Shown piece by piece: positions 42,846 through 51,550 of a DNA stretch of 64,000 nt; position 1 is the first letter of the stretch, and each line of letters opens with the position of its first letter. Source of the DNA: Bacteroidota bacterium (GTDB lineage Bacteria; Bacteroidota; Ignavibacteria; Ignavibacteriales; Melioribacteraceae). The stretch spans positions 62,001 to 126,000 of the forward strand of contig JAHJUE010000019.1 of assembly GCA_018829205.1 (NCBI GenBank). Reading direction: 5' to 3'. The notes beneath the pieces are model-generated. The model was not told the DNA's origin and made no database searches. It saw nothing but the letters and a program-made list of their open reading frames with translations. The position numbers and the translations under genes were made by a program.

Positions 42846-43316
42846 ATGGAGTCGGCCATGAAAAACATTATTAATCAGGAATATGAAATTGAGATGTTAA
42901 ACAGGTTAAAATGGTTGGATGAAAAGGATAAACCTAGATGGGGCAAAATGAATGTAAATGAAATGGTTTGCCATGTTAGCGATCAAGTAAGATTAGCTTT
43001 AGAATTGAAATCCGCGGAGTATGCAGGGAATAAAATACAAGAAAAGTTTCTAAAGCATTTAGTGCTTTTAGGTGTACCCGCACCCAAAGGGAAAGTGGAG
43101 ACTGTAAAAGAATTAAAACAAGGAAATGGCGGGACTAAACCAATCGAATTTTATAGTAATAAAGATGAATTGATAACACTGATTAAAAAGTTTAGTGTCG
43201 CCTTTAATGAGAGAGAAACTGTTCAGCACCCGATGTTTGGATATCTAAATAAGAAAGAATGGGGTAGAATAATTTATACTCATTTAAATCATCATCTAAA
43301 ACAGTTTGGCAAGTAA
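42846..43316 (+). CDS. DUF1569 (DinB-like) protein
   Basis: A 156-residue protein. NRLKWLDEKDKPRWGKMNVNEMVCHVSDQVRLAL and HPMFGYLNKKEWGRIIYTHLNHHLKQFGK carry the two His clusters of the DinB-like four-helix bundle (H in MVCHVSD, H in THLNHH), probably binding a metal. Related proteins are linked to thiol-dependent detoxification; the actual substrate is unknown. Confidence 0.82.
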   Translation: MESAMKNIINQEYEIEMLNRLKWLDEKDKPRWGKMNVNEMVCHVSDQVRLALELKSAEYAGNKIQEKFLKHLVLLGVPAPKGKVETVKELKQGNGGTKPIEFYSNKDELITLIKKFSVAFNERETVQHPMFGYLNKKEWGRIIYTHLNHHLKQFGK

Positions 43317-43385
43317 AAAAAATATCACAATAATTCAGCCGGCTGTTATATTAACAGAACTATTCCTACTTCGAATTTAATTATT

Positions 43386-43874
43386 TTACAAAATTATTAA
43401 TTTACCGTATTCCAAGATTAACGAATCTAACTTATCCTTAGGGATTATAATATAAATTCCATTCGATTCTGCTATGATTGCTTCATCTTTATCAAACATT
43501 TTACCCATTAAAAAAACTTTTTTCCCATCAATTTTTTCCACCCAAGTTTCAACAATCACTTCACTTTCAATAGATAATGGTATGCGGTAAGTTATGCTGA
43601 AACTTGCAGTAACTGCGGGATATCCATTCATAAAAGATGCAGCACCCAAAGTCTCATCGAGCACGGCAGCTATTGCACCACCGTGTACAATTTGTGGTTG
43701 GCCTTGTGCTTCTTTATGGAAAAAGACTTTTGCATAAAACCTTTTAGTTTCTTTGTCGAAATAATATTGTGTGTCAATATAATTCTGCTGTTTACCAGAA
43801 ACAAATGAGTGAGTGTAAACTCCCATATCAAGAGGTCTTAGTTTTTGAATTTTATTGAGGGAACTCATGATCAT
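43386..43874 (-). CDS. PaaI-like hotdog thioesterase (first copy)
   Basis: A 162-residue hotdog-fold protein with HGGAIAAVLDETLGAASF as the active-site segment, preceded by a short N-terminal region (CxxC-free). Family enzymes hydrolyse acyl-CoA. Its paralogue at 61377-61949 shares HGGAIAS/AVxDEAxG and the surrounding gene set. Two Met codons (43874, 43868) could be start. Confidence 0.87.
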   Translation of the reverse strand: MIMSSLNKIQKLRPLDMGVYTHSFVSGKQQNYIDTQYYFDKETKRFYAKVFFHKEAQGQPQIVHGGAIAAVLDETLGAASFMNGYPAVTASFSITYRIPLSIESEVIVETWVEKIDGKKVFLMGKMFDKDEAIIAESNGIYIIIPKDKLDSLILEYGKLIIL

Positions 43875-43996
43875 AACTCTACTAAAAGTTTTTTATCTGC
43901 AAGACTTATACAAATATATTAACTTAGAACTAAAATGTCTTGTATAATTAATAAAAGTACACATTGAGTATTAAATAAAATATTCTCAAAATAAAT

Positions 43997-44347
43997 TCAT
44001 TCATTAAAAACTGTTTTAAGAAATATTTTCGTTTTGACACAAGTCTCTTTATCCGCTTTTTCGTTATCAGTAATAGGCATATTGAATTTCTTGCCCAATT
44101 CGGTTGCTTCGGGATTTGTAAATGCATGTAAACTTCCTTAGTAATTAACAAATTCAAAATTAACGTACACATCTCTCGTTTCATTTTTAAAAGCATCAAT
44201 TTGTTCTTGAGGTACAAATTTATCATTGGCGCCGTTACAAACTAAAAATTGTGCTTTCACTTTTCCTTTCTCAGCTATTTATAAAGGAGCAAGAATACCG
44301 CGAAAACGCACAACTCAATCTAAGTCGAATCCTTTGTGCACAATGTG
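43997..44347 (-). pseudogene. Dienelactone hydrolase pseudogene
   Basis: Minus strand reads HKGFDLD*VVRFRGILAPL*IAEKGKVKAQFLVCNGANDKFVPQEQ, then DAFKNETRDVYVNFEFVNY*GSLHAFTNPEATELGKKFN, with three in-frame stops. GFDLDxVVxFxG, the acid region NGANDKFV and HAFTNP are the hallmarks of dienelactone-hydrolase-like proteins. The active-site half is missing. The intact family member at 47554 is a different copy. Confidence 0.8.
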
Positions 44348-44413
44348 AAGAACAATTCTTCTTCCAAAGTAGTATTTTCTCTTGACTAAATGAATAAGAA
44401 GTCTTATATTTAC

Positions 44414-44445
44414 TTTAATATTTGAACAATTATTGAAATATTAAA
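44414..44445. promoter_or_regulatory. ArsR-type operator
   Basis: TTTAATATTT (44414-44423) and AAATATTAAA (44436-44445) are perfect 10-bp inverted arms with a 12-bp spacer, ending immediately before the ATG of the ArsR gene. Its placement over the start region fits autorepression. Confidence 0.6.
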
Positions 44446-44739
44446 ATGGCAAACAACAAATTTAGTGATCATGCAGTAAAAGTTTTCAAAGCATTAGCTG
44501 ACCCAACCAGGTATCAAATTGTTACTTTGGTTTTAGAAAGAGGTGAAATGGGTTGTATGGATTTTGACAAAGAATTCAGATCAACTAAATCGGCTTTATC
44601 ACATCATTACAGGATTTTAGAAAATGCTGATTTAATTATAACCAGAAAAGAGGGACAGCATGTATTTGTTTCGCTTAATATGGAAGTACTGAATAAATAT
44701 CTTCCGGGTTTTAAGAAAACTCATCTAAATAAAACTTGA
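44446..44739 (+). CDS. ArsR-family transcriptional regulator
   Basis: A 97-residue winged-helix protein: HAVKVFKALADPTRYQIVTLVLERGEMGCMDFDKEFRSTKSALSHHYRILENADLIITRKEGQHVFVSLN. No CxC metal site in the usual place (ELCVC); one Cys lies in MGCMDF. It heads the small redox gene cluster that runs to 52 kb and probably controls it through the dyad at 44414. Confidence 0.9.
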   Translation: MANNKFSDHAVKVFKALADPTRYQIVTLVLERGEMGCMDFDKEFRSTKSALSHHYRILENADLIITRKEGQHVFVSLNMEVLNKYLPGFKKTHLNKT

Positions 44740-44817
44740 CCTTTAATTAATGTATTCACCGTTTCTTTTACATAGTAATTCAATAGTCAAACAATTATTT
44801 AATAATTAAACGTATTT

Positions 44818-45459
44818 ATGGAAATTAAAATTGATTTTTTTCACGATGTGCTTTGCGTATGGTGCTATATTGCTTCACCACGACTTAGAAAAGCAATCGA
44901 ACAGTTTGATGGAAATATTGAAGTCAAGCACAGATGTTTTGCATTAGCACCAACTCAAGACGATATTACACGGATGTTCGGAAATCATATATTGGGTAAA
45001 GAAGAAATACTTAGACACTGGCAGTCTGCAAAAGATCATTCTATTAATGAGGTAGAAATAAATGTCGGATTAATGCGTGAAAGAACATTTCCCTATCCCC
45101 ATTCGCTACCCGGGCTTATAGCGTGCAAAGCGGCAGAACTTCAAGGTGGTCAAGAATTACATTGGAAATTTTTCGATCGAGTTCAATATGCTCATGCTGC
45201 TGAATGCGGAAATATTGCTGATAAACAAGTTTTATTTGACATAGCCACAGAATTAAAATTGGATATGGCGCAATTTGGAAAAAATTTTCAGGATGATTCA
45301 ACGAAAGAAAAAATTTCAAAGGATTTTGAACTTGCCAGGTCGATGAATATTAATGCGGTTCCCACCGTTGTAATAAATCAACAAATAAAAATCCCCGGTG
45401 CAGTTCCAACTGAAGTTTATCTAAAAACATTTGATGAACAACTTAAAAGACAAACATAA
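44818..45459 (+). CDS. FrnE-like DsbA-family oxidoreductase (first copy)
   Basis: A 213-residue cytoplasmic thioredoxin-fold protein. FFHDVLCVWCYIASPRL gives an active site CVWC (13-16) in place of CPWC; LPGLIACKAAELQGGQELHWKFFDRVQYAH and NAVPTVVINQQ (cis-Pro) complete the fold. No signal peptide, so reduction or isomerisation in the cytoplasm, or GSH-transferase-like reaction. Paralogue at 46453. Confidence 0.9.
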   Translation: MEIKIDFFHDVLCVWCYIASPRLRKAIEQFDGNIEVKHRCFALAPTQDDITRMFGNHILGKEEILRHWQSAKDHSINEVEINVGLMRERTFPYPHSLPGLIACKAAELQGGQELHWKFFDRVQYAHAAECGNIADKQVLFDIATELKLDMAQFGKNFQDDSTKEKISKDFELARSMNINAVPTVVINQQIKIPGAVPTEVYLKTFDEQLKRQT

Positions 45460-45470
45460 AGGAGAGTACA

Positions 45471-45866
45471 ATAGACATACTTGTTTTAGCAGCTCGTTTT
45501 CTTTTTTCAATGATATTTTTATTTTCAGGTTTGGGACATTTCACTCAAACTGAACAAATGGCTCAATATGCTTCATCTAAAAAAGTACCCGCGCCAAAAT
45601 TAGGTGTTATAGTTACCGGAATAATGTTGATGCTGGGGGGACTAAGCGTTCTATTAGGAGCTTATGTTGAAATTGGAGCTTTATTAATTGTCGTTTTTTT
45701 AGTGCCAACTTCTTTTTTGATGCACAACTTTTGGACTATTAAAGATCCAATGATGAAACAAAACGATATGATTATGTTTATGAAAAATATGGCATTAACC
45801 GGCGCCGCTATATTGATATGGTATCTTTATAAAGTTGTTCCAAATGTTCCGTTGAGCATCAATTAA
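45471..45866 (+). CDS. DoxX-family membrane protein with apparent AUA start (first copy)
   Basis: Four-helix membrane protein. The reading frame opens upstream of the first ATG (45510). Codons from 45471 read IDILVLAARFLFSMIFLFSGLGHFTQ, which aligns with the start MEILILIARFLFSLIFLMSGMGHFTQ of the paralogue at 60933. GGAG at 45461 stands 6 bp before ATA at 45471. So either AUA is used as start, or an ATG-to-ATA change forces use of 45510, which removes part of helix 1. Confidence 0.8.
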   Translation: MDILVLAARFLFSMIFLFSGLGHFTQTEQMAQYASSKKVPAPKLGVIVTGIMLMLGGLSVLLGAYVEIGALLIVVFLVPTSFLMHNFWTIKDPMMKQNDMIMFMKNMALTGAAILIWYLYKVVPNVPLSIN

Positions 45867-45960
45867 AAGATTGCGAGTAGGATACAATCCAAAATTGTCT
45901 TTATTCCAGTTCTGAAGATGGAACTGTGCAATAACATTTGTTAATAAAAAGAAGTGAATT

Positions 45961-46341
45961 ATGATGAATACTAATAATTACGTTCCCGGTGTTTGTAACA
46001 TCGGTAAAGAAGAAATAAATAAGCGGAAACGAGCCGGTATTGTAGGATTAATTTTAACCGTTCTTACATATTCTCTTTTCGTTTATTTTGAAGTTTCAAA
46101 GGGAGTTCGTTTTCTTACTTTTATTCCCGCTGTAATATCTGCAATTGGTTTTTTACAAGCACGAATGCGTTTCTGTGCTTACTACGGATTAGCGGAGATG
46201 TTCAATTTTGATTCATTAGAAAAATCAAACAAAGTAGATAATAATGAATTTGTCAGAAAAGATAAGAAAAGAGCAAGGCAAATAATTTATTATTCTGTTT
46301 TAATAGGAATCGTTGTTGGTTTATTGGCTGTAATTGTTTAA
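45961..46341 (+). CDS. VCNIG-motif membrane protein (first copy)
   Basis: A 126-residue protein with two hydrophobic helices in the middle and one at the C-terminus. Conserved with the paralogue at 61986: PGVCNIGxEE near the N-terminus and GFLQARMRFCAYYGLAEMFNFD. The two Cys are invariant between copies. I do not recognise the family. It follows a DoxX gene, as does its paralogue (with a thioesterase in between), suggesting a linked function, maybe in thiol or quinone chemistry at the membrane. Confidence 0.75.
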   Translation: MMNTNNYVPGVCNIGKEEINKRKRAGIVGLILTVLTYSLFVYFEVSKGVRFLTFIPAVISAIGFLQARMRFCAYYGLAEMFNFDSLEKSNKVDNNEFVRKDKKRARQIIYYSVLIGIVVGLLAVIV

Positions 46342-46367
46342 TCAATCGCTGTTAAAAGACGAACCGT

Positions 46368-46475
46368 ATGAGACTAAGTGCTTTTATGAAAAATATTTCG
46401 ATGACCGGTGCGGCATTATTAATTTATTATTTCGGAAGCGGTCCATTGAGTCTTGATAAGAAAGCTGAAAAATAA
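46368..46475 (+). pseudogene. C-terminal fragment of a DoxX gene
   Basis: Reads FMKNISMTGAALLIYYFGSGPLSLDKKAEK and stop, matching the DoxX ending FMKDLALAGAAFLIWYLYQTVPVPLSLAQ at 61240-61326. The rest of the gene is absent. It overlaps the beginning of the second FrnE-like gene. Confidence 0.7.
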
Positions 46476-47112
46476 AATCGATACAAGAACCTACACAATC
46501 GAATTCTTCCACGATGTTCTTTGCGCGTGGTGTTATGCGTTTTCTCCGAGATTGCGGCAGTTGGTAAATGAATTTCCCGATGTGGAAATCATCCACCGCT
46601 GCTTTGCTCTTGCACCAACACCTAATCGTATTGAACAAATGTTCGGTTCGAAGGAAGCGGGCAGAGCAGAAATATTAAATCACTGGCGAGCTGCTAATGA
46701 AAATGATGATGAACACAGAATCTGTGCTGAAGATATGACGTGCAAAACTTTTGATTATCCTTACTCAATGCCCGGTTTGCTCGCTTGCAAAGCCGCAGAA
46801 TTTCAGAGTGGTCAAGCGGCACATTGGGATATGTTCGATAGAATTCAAAAAGCCCACTTAACTGAAACTTTGAATATCGCTGATTGTGAAGTTTTACTTA
46901 AATGTGCAGCAGATATCGGGCTTGATATCAATCGCTTTAAAAAAGATTTTAAGTCAGAAAAAACTTTACAAACTGTTCAAGAAGATATTGTAAGAGCAAA
47001 AGTAGCAGGAGTTTATGCCGTTCCTACAATTATCATTAATGAGGAAAAATTTTTGAGCGGTGCGCAAAAGTACGAAGTCTTAGAAAAAACGGTTAGTCAA
47101 TTAATTGCTTAA
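46453..47112 (+). CDS. FrnE-like DsbA-family oxidoreductase (second copy)
   Basis: Up to 219 residues; active site CAWC in EFFHDVLCAWCYAFSPRL, cis-Pro in YAVPTIIINEE. About half identical by eye to the gene at 44818. No ATG is available near the conserved start; TTG at 46453 is the only plausible initiation codon and lies inside the DoxX remnant, so the natural 5' end was probably rearranged. Confidence 0.85.
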   Translation: MIRKLKNKIDTRTYTIEFFHDVLCAWCYAFSPRLRQLVNEFPDVEIIHRCFALAPTPNRIEQMFGSKEAGRAEILNHWRAANENDDEHRICAEDMTCKTFDYPYSMPGLLACKAAEFQSGQAAHWDMFDRIQKAHLTETLNIADCEVLLKCAADIGLDINRFKKDFKSEKTLQTVQEDIVRAKVAGVYAVPTIIINEEKFLSGAQKYEVLEKTVSQLIA

Positions 47113-47143
47113 TCAAATAACAAAAGAAAAATAGATAAACTAT

Positions 47144-47521
47144 ATGAACACAACAGAAATATCAAAAACTCGAAAATTAATCGGCTGGGTTATCGCCAGT
47201 TTACTAACAGCACTTTATTTATGGAGCGCAAGTGGTAAACTTTTCATGCATCCAGAGCAAATGGAACAACTTAAATTAGATGATTGGAGAATTATCATCG
47301 CACTTGGAGAAATAGGTTCGGCACTACTATTCTTATTCCCAAAAACAAACAAATTTGGAACATTATTGCTAAGCTCATATATGGGTGGTGCAATAATTAT
47401 TCACATGACCGGTGGTATGAGTATTATTATGCCAAGTGTTGTCTTAATTTTAGTTTGGGTTGTGGCTTTTTTAAGAAATCCAGAATTGCTACTAAATTTT
47501 AAAACAAAAATTGTGATATAA
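47144..47521 (+). CDS. DoxX-like family membrane protein
   Basis: A 125-residue four-helix protein: ASLLTALYLWSASGKLFMHPEQMEQL, ALGEIGSALLFLFPKTNKFGTLLLSSYMGGAII, SVVLILVWVVAFLRNPELL. This is the DoxX-like (DUF4345-like) branch, not the branch at 45471/60933. Function unsettled; DoxX proteins are linked to oxidative stress. Confidence 0.8.
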   Translation: MNTTEISKTRKLIGWVIASLLTALYLWSASGKLFMHPEQMEQLKLDDWRIIIALGEIGSALLFLFPKTNKFGTLLLSSYMGGAIIIHMTGGMSIIMPSVVLILVWVVAFLRNPELLLNFKTKIVI

Positions 47522-47553
47522 TAAAGTATAAATATCAGTTGAAAGGAAATAAA

Positions 47554-48333
47554 ATGAAAAAAAATATAATTCTCTTAACAATTATTTTTATTACGAGTAT
47601 TCAAGTTTCTGCTAAAGTAGTTTCCAAACCTATTGAGTACAGAGATGGTGATGCCGTTTTACAAGGATGGCTTTTTTACGATGATGAAGTAAAAAACCCT
47701 AAACCAGGAGTTATAGTCGTTCACGAATGGTGGGGACTTGATGATTATGCTAAAAACAGAGCCAAACAAATTGCTGAGCTTGGCTATGTGGCTTTTGCTT
47801 CAGATATTTATGGTAAAGGAGTATTAAAAACAACCTTTGAAGAAGCTGCAGAAATTTCGGGTAAATATAGAAATGATATTAATCTTTTGCGTTCCCGTAT
47901 CAATGCTGCTCTTACTACTTTTAAACAACAGCCTGAAGTAGATAAGGAAAAAATAGCAGCCATAGGTTACTGCTTTGGCGGAACCACAGTTCTTGAATTA
48001 GCTCGAAGCGGCGCTGAGTTAAAAGGAGTCGTTAGTTTTCATGGAGGTCTCCAAACATCAAACCTTGACGATGCAAAAAATATTAAAACTAAAGTACTCA
48101 TCTGTCATGGTGCTAAAGATCCTTTCGTAAGCACTGACCAATTTAATGGATTTGTAACTTCAATGAATAAAGCTGGGGTTGATTATCAGTTAATAATTTA
48201 TAGCAATGCTGTTCATGGTTTTACCAATCCTCACAATGGTACTGATGCATCATCAGGATTGGCTTACAATGAAAGTGCCGACAAACGTTCGTGGGAAGCA
48301 ATGGAGCAATTTTTTGTCGAAATTTTTAAATAA
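47554..48333 (+). CDS. Secreted dienelactone hydrolase family protein
   Basis: About 259 residues with signal peptide MKKNIILLTIIFITSIQVSAK. The alpha/beta hydrolase triad is visible: nucleophile Cys in IGYCFGG, Asp in HGAKDPFVS, His in NAVHGFTNP. Start at 47554 (ATG preceded by AAAGGAAA) rather than the upstream TTG. Acts on lactones or esters in the periplasm. Confidence 0.9.
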   Translation: MKKNIILLTIIFITSIQVSAKVVSKPIEYRDGDAVLQGWLFYDDEVKNPKPGVIVVHEWWGLDDYAKNRAKQIAELGYVAFASDIYGKGVLKTTFEEAAEISGKYRNDINLLRSRINAALTTFKQQPEVDKEKIAAIGYCFGGTTVLELARSGAELKGVVSFHGGLQTSNLDDAKNIKTKVLICHGAKDPFVSTDQFNGFVTSMNKAGVDYQLIIYSNAVHGFTNPHNGTDASSGLAYNESADKRSWEAMEQFFVEIFK

Positions 48334-48369
48334 CAACTATATTTAATAACCAACAAAATAGAAGTGCTA

Positions 48370-48951
48370 ATGAATGAAAAAGTATTCCCACACTCGAAAT
48401 GGGAAAAATTAGTCAATAAAGATCGTGAAGAAATACTTAATCGTGATAAATTTTTTGAGATAGCAGAGCTTAATAAAAATGAAGTTTGGGCAGATTTTGG
48501 CTGTGGACCGGGTTATTTTACTTTACCGCTAGCTACAAAAGTGAAAAAAGTTTATGCTATCGATATAAGCGACGAAATGCTAAATGTATGCCGCAAAAGA
48601 GCCGAAGAAAATTCCATTTACAATATTGAATATATTAACTCAGACGGAAATTTATCGGCTGTTAAATCGAATTCTATCGAAAAACTATTGATAGTTAATG
48701 TATTACATGAATTAAATAATAGAGAAAATTTAGTTCGAGAAATGAATAGAGTTTTAAAAATAAAAAGAAAAGTTTTTGTTATAGATTGGAAATACGAGGA
48801 ATTGGATTTAGGACCACCGCTTGAACACCGGATTACAAGTCAACAAGTTGTGCATGATTTTATAACAAATGGTTTTACGTTCATTCAAAATTGGGATATA
48901 TACAATTACGAATATCTGCTTGGATTCGAGAAAATTAAGGAAATCAATTGA
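48370..48951 (+). CDS. Class I SAM-dependent methyltransferase
   Basis: About 193 residues; motif I VWADFGCGPGYFTLPLA, motif II YAIDISDEML, motif IV KLLIVNVLHELNN. Methyltransf_11/UbiE-like. Start ATG at 48370. Acceptor unknown. Its stop overlaps the start of the dioxygenase gene. Confidence 0.88.
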   Translation: MNEKVFPHSKWEKLVNKDREEILNRDKFFEIAELNKNEVWADFGCGPGYFTLPLATKVKKVYAIDISDEMLNVCRKRAEENSIYNIEYINSDGNLSAVKSNSIEKLLIVNVLHELNNRENLVREMNRVLKIKRKVFVIDWKYEELDLGPPLEHRITSQQVVHDFITNGFTFIQNWDIYNYEYLLGFEKIKEIN

Positions 48952-49757
48952 TGTTTTCTTCCTTCAACAATATGGGAAACGACGGTAAAATGCCTGCATT
49001 ATTTATCGGGCACGGTTCACCGATGAATGCAATTGAGATGAATGATTTTACAAAAACATTGTTAAAGCTCGGTAGTGAATTACCAAAGCCAAAAGCTGTT
49101 TTATGTATTTCTGCTCATTGGTTAACAAAAGGAACATTTGTAAATGTTTCACCTCAGCCGAAAATGATTTATGATATGTATGGCTTTCCCGAAGAACTTT
49201 ATCAGGTTCAATATTCAGCGCCCGGATCTCCCGAAACAGCAGAAGAAGTTCGTAAGTTGATAACCAAAACTGATGTGCACCCCGATGAAGAGTGGGGCTT
49301 TGATCACGGAAACTGGTCTATCTTAAAATGGCTTTTCCCCAAAGCTGATGTCCCTGTCTTTCAGATGAGTATAGATTATCATAAACCTATGCAATATCAT
49401 TATGAATTGGCAGAAGAGTTGCGTGTATTGAGAGAGAAAGGCGTTTTAATAATCGGAAGCGGAAATCTAACTCACAATTTAAGAGTAGTTCATTTTGAAG
49501 ATAAAAATTCTCTGCCAGAAAATTGGACTTTCGAGTTTGATTCTAAGATTAAATTATTTCTTGATAAAAAAGATCATGAAAAAATAATTGAGTATGAAAA
49601 ACTTGGCGCTGCATCAAAATTAGCAGTTCCTGAACCGAGTCATTTTATTCCGCTCATTTATACAATCGGTTTGCAAGATGATGATGAGCAAGTTTCTTAC
49701 TTCTATGATCAGTTTGAATACGGCACACTTTCGATGAGAAGTTTTATAATTAGATAA
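48951..49757 (+). CDS. ygiD: Extradiol ring-cleavage dioxygenase, DODA/YgiD-type
   Basis: About 268 residues. LigB-fold metal ligands are visible: FIGHGSPMNA, ISAHWLTKG, and a third His in EPSHFIPLIY, with GFDHGNWSILKWLFP and IGSGNLTHNLR as family landmarks. YgiD of E. coli is a 4,5-DOPA extradiol dioxygenase needing Zn or Fe. ATG at 48951 shares its A with the preceding stop. Confidence 0.9.
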   Translation: MFSSFNNMGNDGKMPALFIGHGSPMNAIEMNDFTKTLLKLGSELPKPKAVLCISAHWLTKGTFVNVSPQPKMIYDMYGFPEELYQVQYSAPGSPETAEEVRKLITKTDVHPDEEWGFDHGNWSILKWLFPKADVPVFQMSIDYHKPMQYHYELAEELRVLREKGVLIIGSGNLTHNLRVVHFEDKNSLPENWTFEFDSKIKLFLDKKDHEKIIEYEKLGAASKLAVPEPSHFIPLIYTIGLQDDDEQVSYFYDQFEYGTLSMRSFIIR

Positions 49758-49771
49758 AGGTATTTCAAAAA

Positions 49772-50035
49772 ATGGCAAAGCATACTTTAGAATTATTTTA
49801 CGGTTTAACCTGTCCGCATTGCAGAGCATTAAAACGAATGTTAAAAGAAATATTACTGGAGTTTGATGATAAGTATGAATTGAATGAAACATTAGTCAGC
49901 TTACCAAAAGGTTGGATTAAAAGCGCAAAACTTGGAATACACTCTGTTCCGGTCTTGTCCTTAGATGATGAAATAATTTTTAGAGGTTTACCATCAAAAG
50001 AAGCATTAATAAACAAACTAAAAGAAAGGAGTTAG
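49772..50035 (+). CDS. Glutaredoxin/thioredoxin-like small protein
   Basis: An 87-residue thioredoxin-fold protein with CPHC in LELFYGLTCPHCRALKRML and cis-Pro in IHSVPVLSLDDEIIFRGLP. Cytoplasmic redox partner, perhaps for the FrnE-like enzymes nearby. Confidence 0.87.
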   Translation: MAKHTLELFYGLTCPHCRALKRMLKEILLEFDDKYELNETLVSLPKGWIKSAKLGIHSVPVLSLDDEIIFRGLPSKEALINKLKERS

Positions 50036-50038
50036 ACG

Positions 50039-50269
50039 TTGAGTAAAGAACAAAAACCATTAAGATGTCCGATGGGAGTTCCCGGAGGAATTATTGCAGC
50101 AATAATTGGATTAGTTGGAATAGTTATCAGCATTATGAATACAAATTGGTTGTCTTTGTCTTTTGCACTTGCTTTGTTGTTAATTGGATTACCCTTGGCA
50201 AGAGTTACAATGCTTGTACATATAGCATTGGATAAAGTAACCGCATTAGAAGAACAGAAAAAAAATTAA
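50039..50269 (+). CDS. Small two-helix membrane protein
   Basis: A 76-residue protein with TTG start (50039), supported by AGGAG eight bases before. Two hydrophobic helices (GGIIAAIIGLVGIVISIM, LSLSFALALLLIGLPLARV). CPMG near the N-terminus. Four bases after the glutaredoxin-like gene, hence same operon. Unrecognised. Confidence 0.65.
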   Translation: MSKEQKPLRCPMGVPGGIIAAIIGLVGIVISIMNTNWLSLSFALALLLIGLPLARVTMLVHIALDKVTALEEQKKN

Positions 50270-50315
50270 TCATTTCACTTATGAACTAAAAATAAAATTA
50301 ACAAGGAGATAGAAT

Positions 50316-51176
50316 ATGATACTAATAACTGGTGCAAATGGGCATCTCGGTGGTGCCACAATAGATTTTTTACTAAAGAAAAATCCGAACACTAAAATCA
50401 AAGCTTTAGTACGAAGCGAAGAGAAAGGAAAAGATCTTAAAGCCAAAGGTGTTGAAAGTGCGGTTGGTGATTATTTGAATTACGACTCTTTATTAAATGC
50501 GATGAAAGATGTTGAAACACTTTTACTTGTTTCTTCCAGCACAATTGGAGACCGACACGCACAGCATGCAAACGCAATCAAAGCTGCTAAACAAGCCGGC
50601 GTAAAACATATAGTTTATACAAGTGTTTTAGGAGGTAATCCAAATTCAAAATTTTCTGCTGGGATAGATCATTATAAAACAGAAGAAGATATAAAAAATT
50701 CCGGTATCCCTTACACAATTATGCGCAATACTTATTACGCCGATTTCTTACCGGATATAATTGGCAATGCTATTGAAAGCGGAGCTATTTATTATTCTGC
50801 CGGAGATGCAAAGATTAATTTTGCCGCAAGAATTAATATGGCAGAAGCGAATGCTATTGTGCTTGCTGATCCTTCTTCTTATAAGAATAAAGTTTATGAA
50901 ATTACTTCTGGAAATACTTACACATTTGATGAAATTGCCGCAATGCTTTCAGAGATAACGGGAAAGCAGATTAAATATGTTGACATTCCCGTTGAAGCAT
51001 TAAAAGAAAACATTGTTAAAGCCGGGATGCCAAATGAAGTAGCAGAACTAATGGCAAGCATAGCAGAATCAATGAAAGCCGGTGAATTTGATTTTATTGA
51101 TCCTACTCTCGAGAAATTACTTGGAAGAAAGTCAGTTGATCTGAAAGAATTTTTAAAAGGTGTGTATCAGAAATAA
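50316..51176 (+). CDS. NmrA-like NAD(P)-binding oxidoreductase
   Basis: A 286-residue Rossmann protein: ILITGANGHLGGATIDFLLKKN (GxxGxxG), VRSEEKGKDLKAKGVESAVGDYLNYDSL, KHIVYTSVLGG. Resembles quinone oxidoreductase 2 (QorB) and related atypical short-chain reductases. AAGGAG before the ATG. Confidence 0.88.
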   Translation: MILITGANGHLGGATIDFLLKKNPNTKIKALVRSEEKGKDLKAKGVESAVGDYLNYDSLLNAMKDVETLLLVSSSTIGDRHAQHANAIKAAKQAGVKHIVYTSVLGGNPNSKFSAGIDHYKTEEDIKNSGIPYTIMRNTYYADFLPDIIGNAIESGAIYYSAGDAKINFAARINMAEANAIVLADPSSYKNKVYEITSGNTYTFDEIAAMLSEITGKQIKYVDIPVEALKENIVKAGMPNEVAELMASIAESMKAGEFDFIDPTLEKLLGRKSVDLKEFLKGVYQK

Positions 51177-51227
51177 TATTCTCGAAATTATTTTTACTAT
51201 CAAACATTAAACACAAGGAAAAATATT

Positions 51228-51431
51228 ATGAAAATTAAAGCAACAGAAAACGGTCCATATTTGCTTGAAGTAACCGAAGCAAAGTTAATAAAAGATGGGA
51301 AAGAAGAGATTCTTTCTCAAAAAATGATTGCTCTCTGCCGTTGTGGAGAATCATCCAACAAACCATTTTGCGATGGAGCTCATAAGAAATGCGAATTTAA
51401 AGGAGAAGTTGTTGAAGTGGAAGTGAAGTAA
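51228..51431 (+). CDS. CDGSH iron-sulfur domain protein
   Basis: A 67-residue protein with CRCGESSNKPFCDGAH, the C-x-C-x9-C-x3-H signature binding a 2Fe-2S cluster. MitoNEET-like electron-transfer or redox-sensing role. Confidence 0.92.
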   Translation: MKIKATENGPYLLEVTEAKLIKDGKEEILSQKMIALCRCGESSNKPFCDGAHKKCEFKGEVVEVEVK

Positions 51432-51550
51432 TCGCTTTCTGATTATATATTCTCACACAATCACTTTAGCAACTCCGGTTAAAAGTAAATATTATATAAA
51501 AGACATATGGTTACTAAATAATTTTAAAGATTCTAAAAAAAGGTGAAAAT

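Noticed and set aside
43948-44226. 92-codon minus-strand open frame
   Set aside because: It is an out-of-frame reading of the dienelactone hydrolase pseudogene, whose correct frame shows conserved motifs interrupted by stops.
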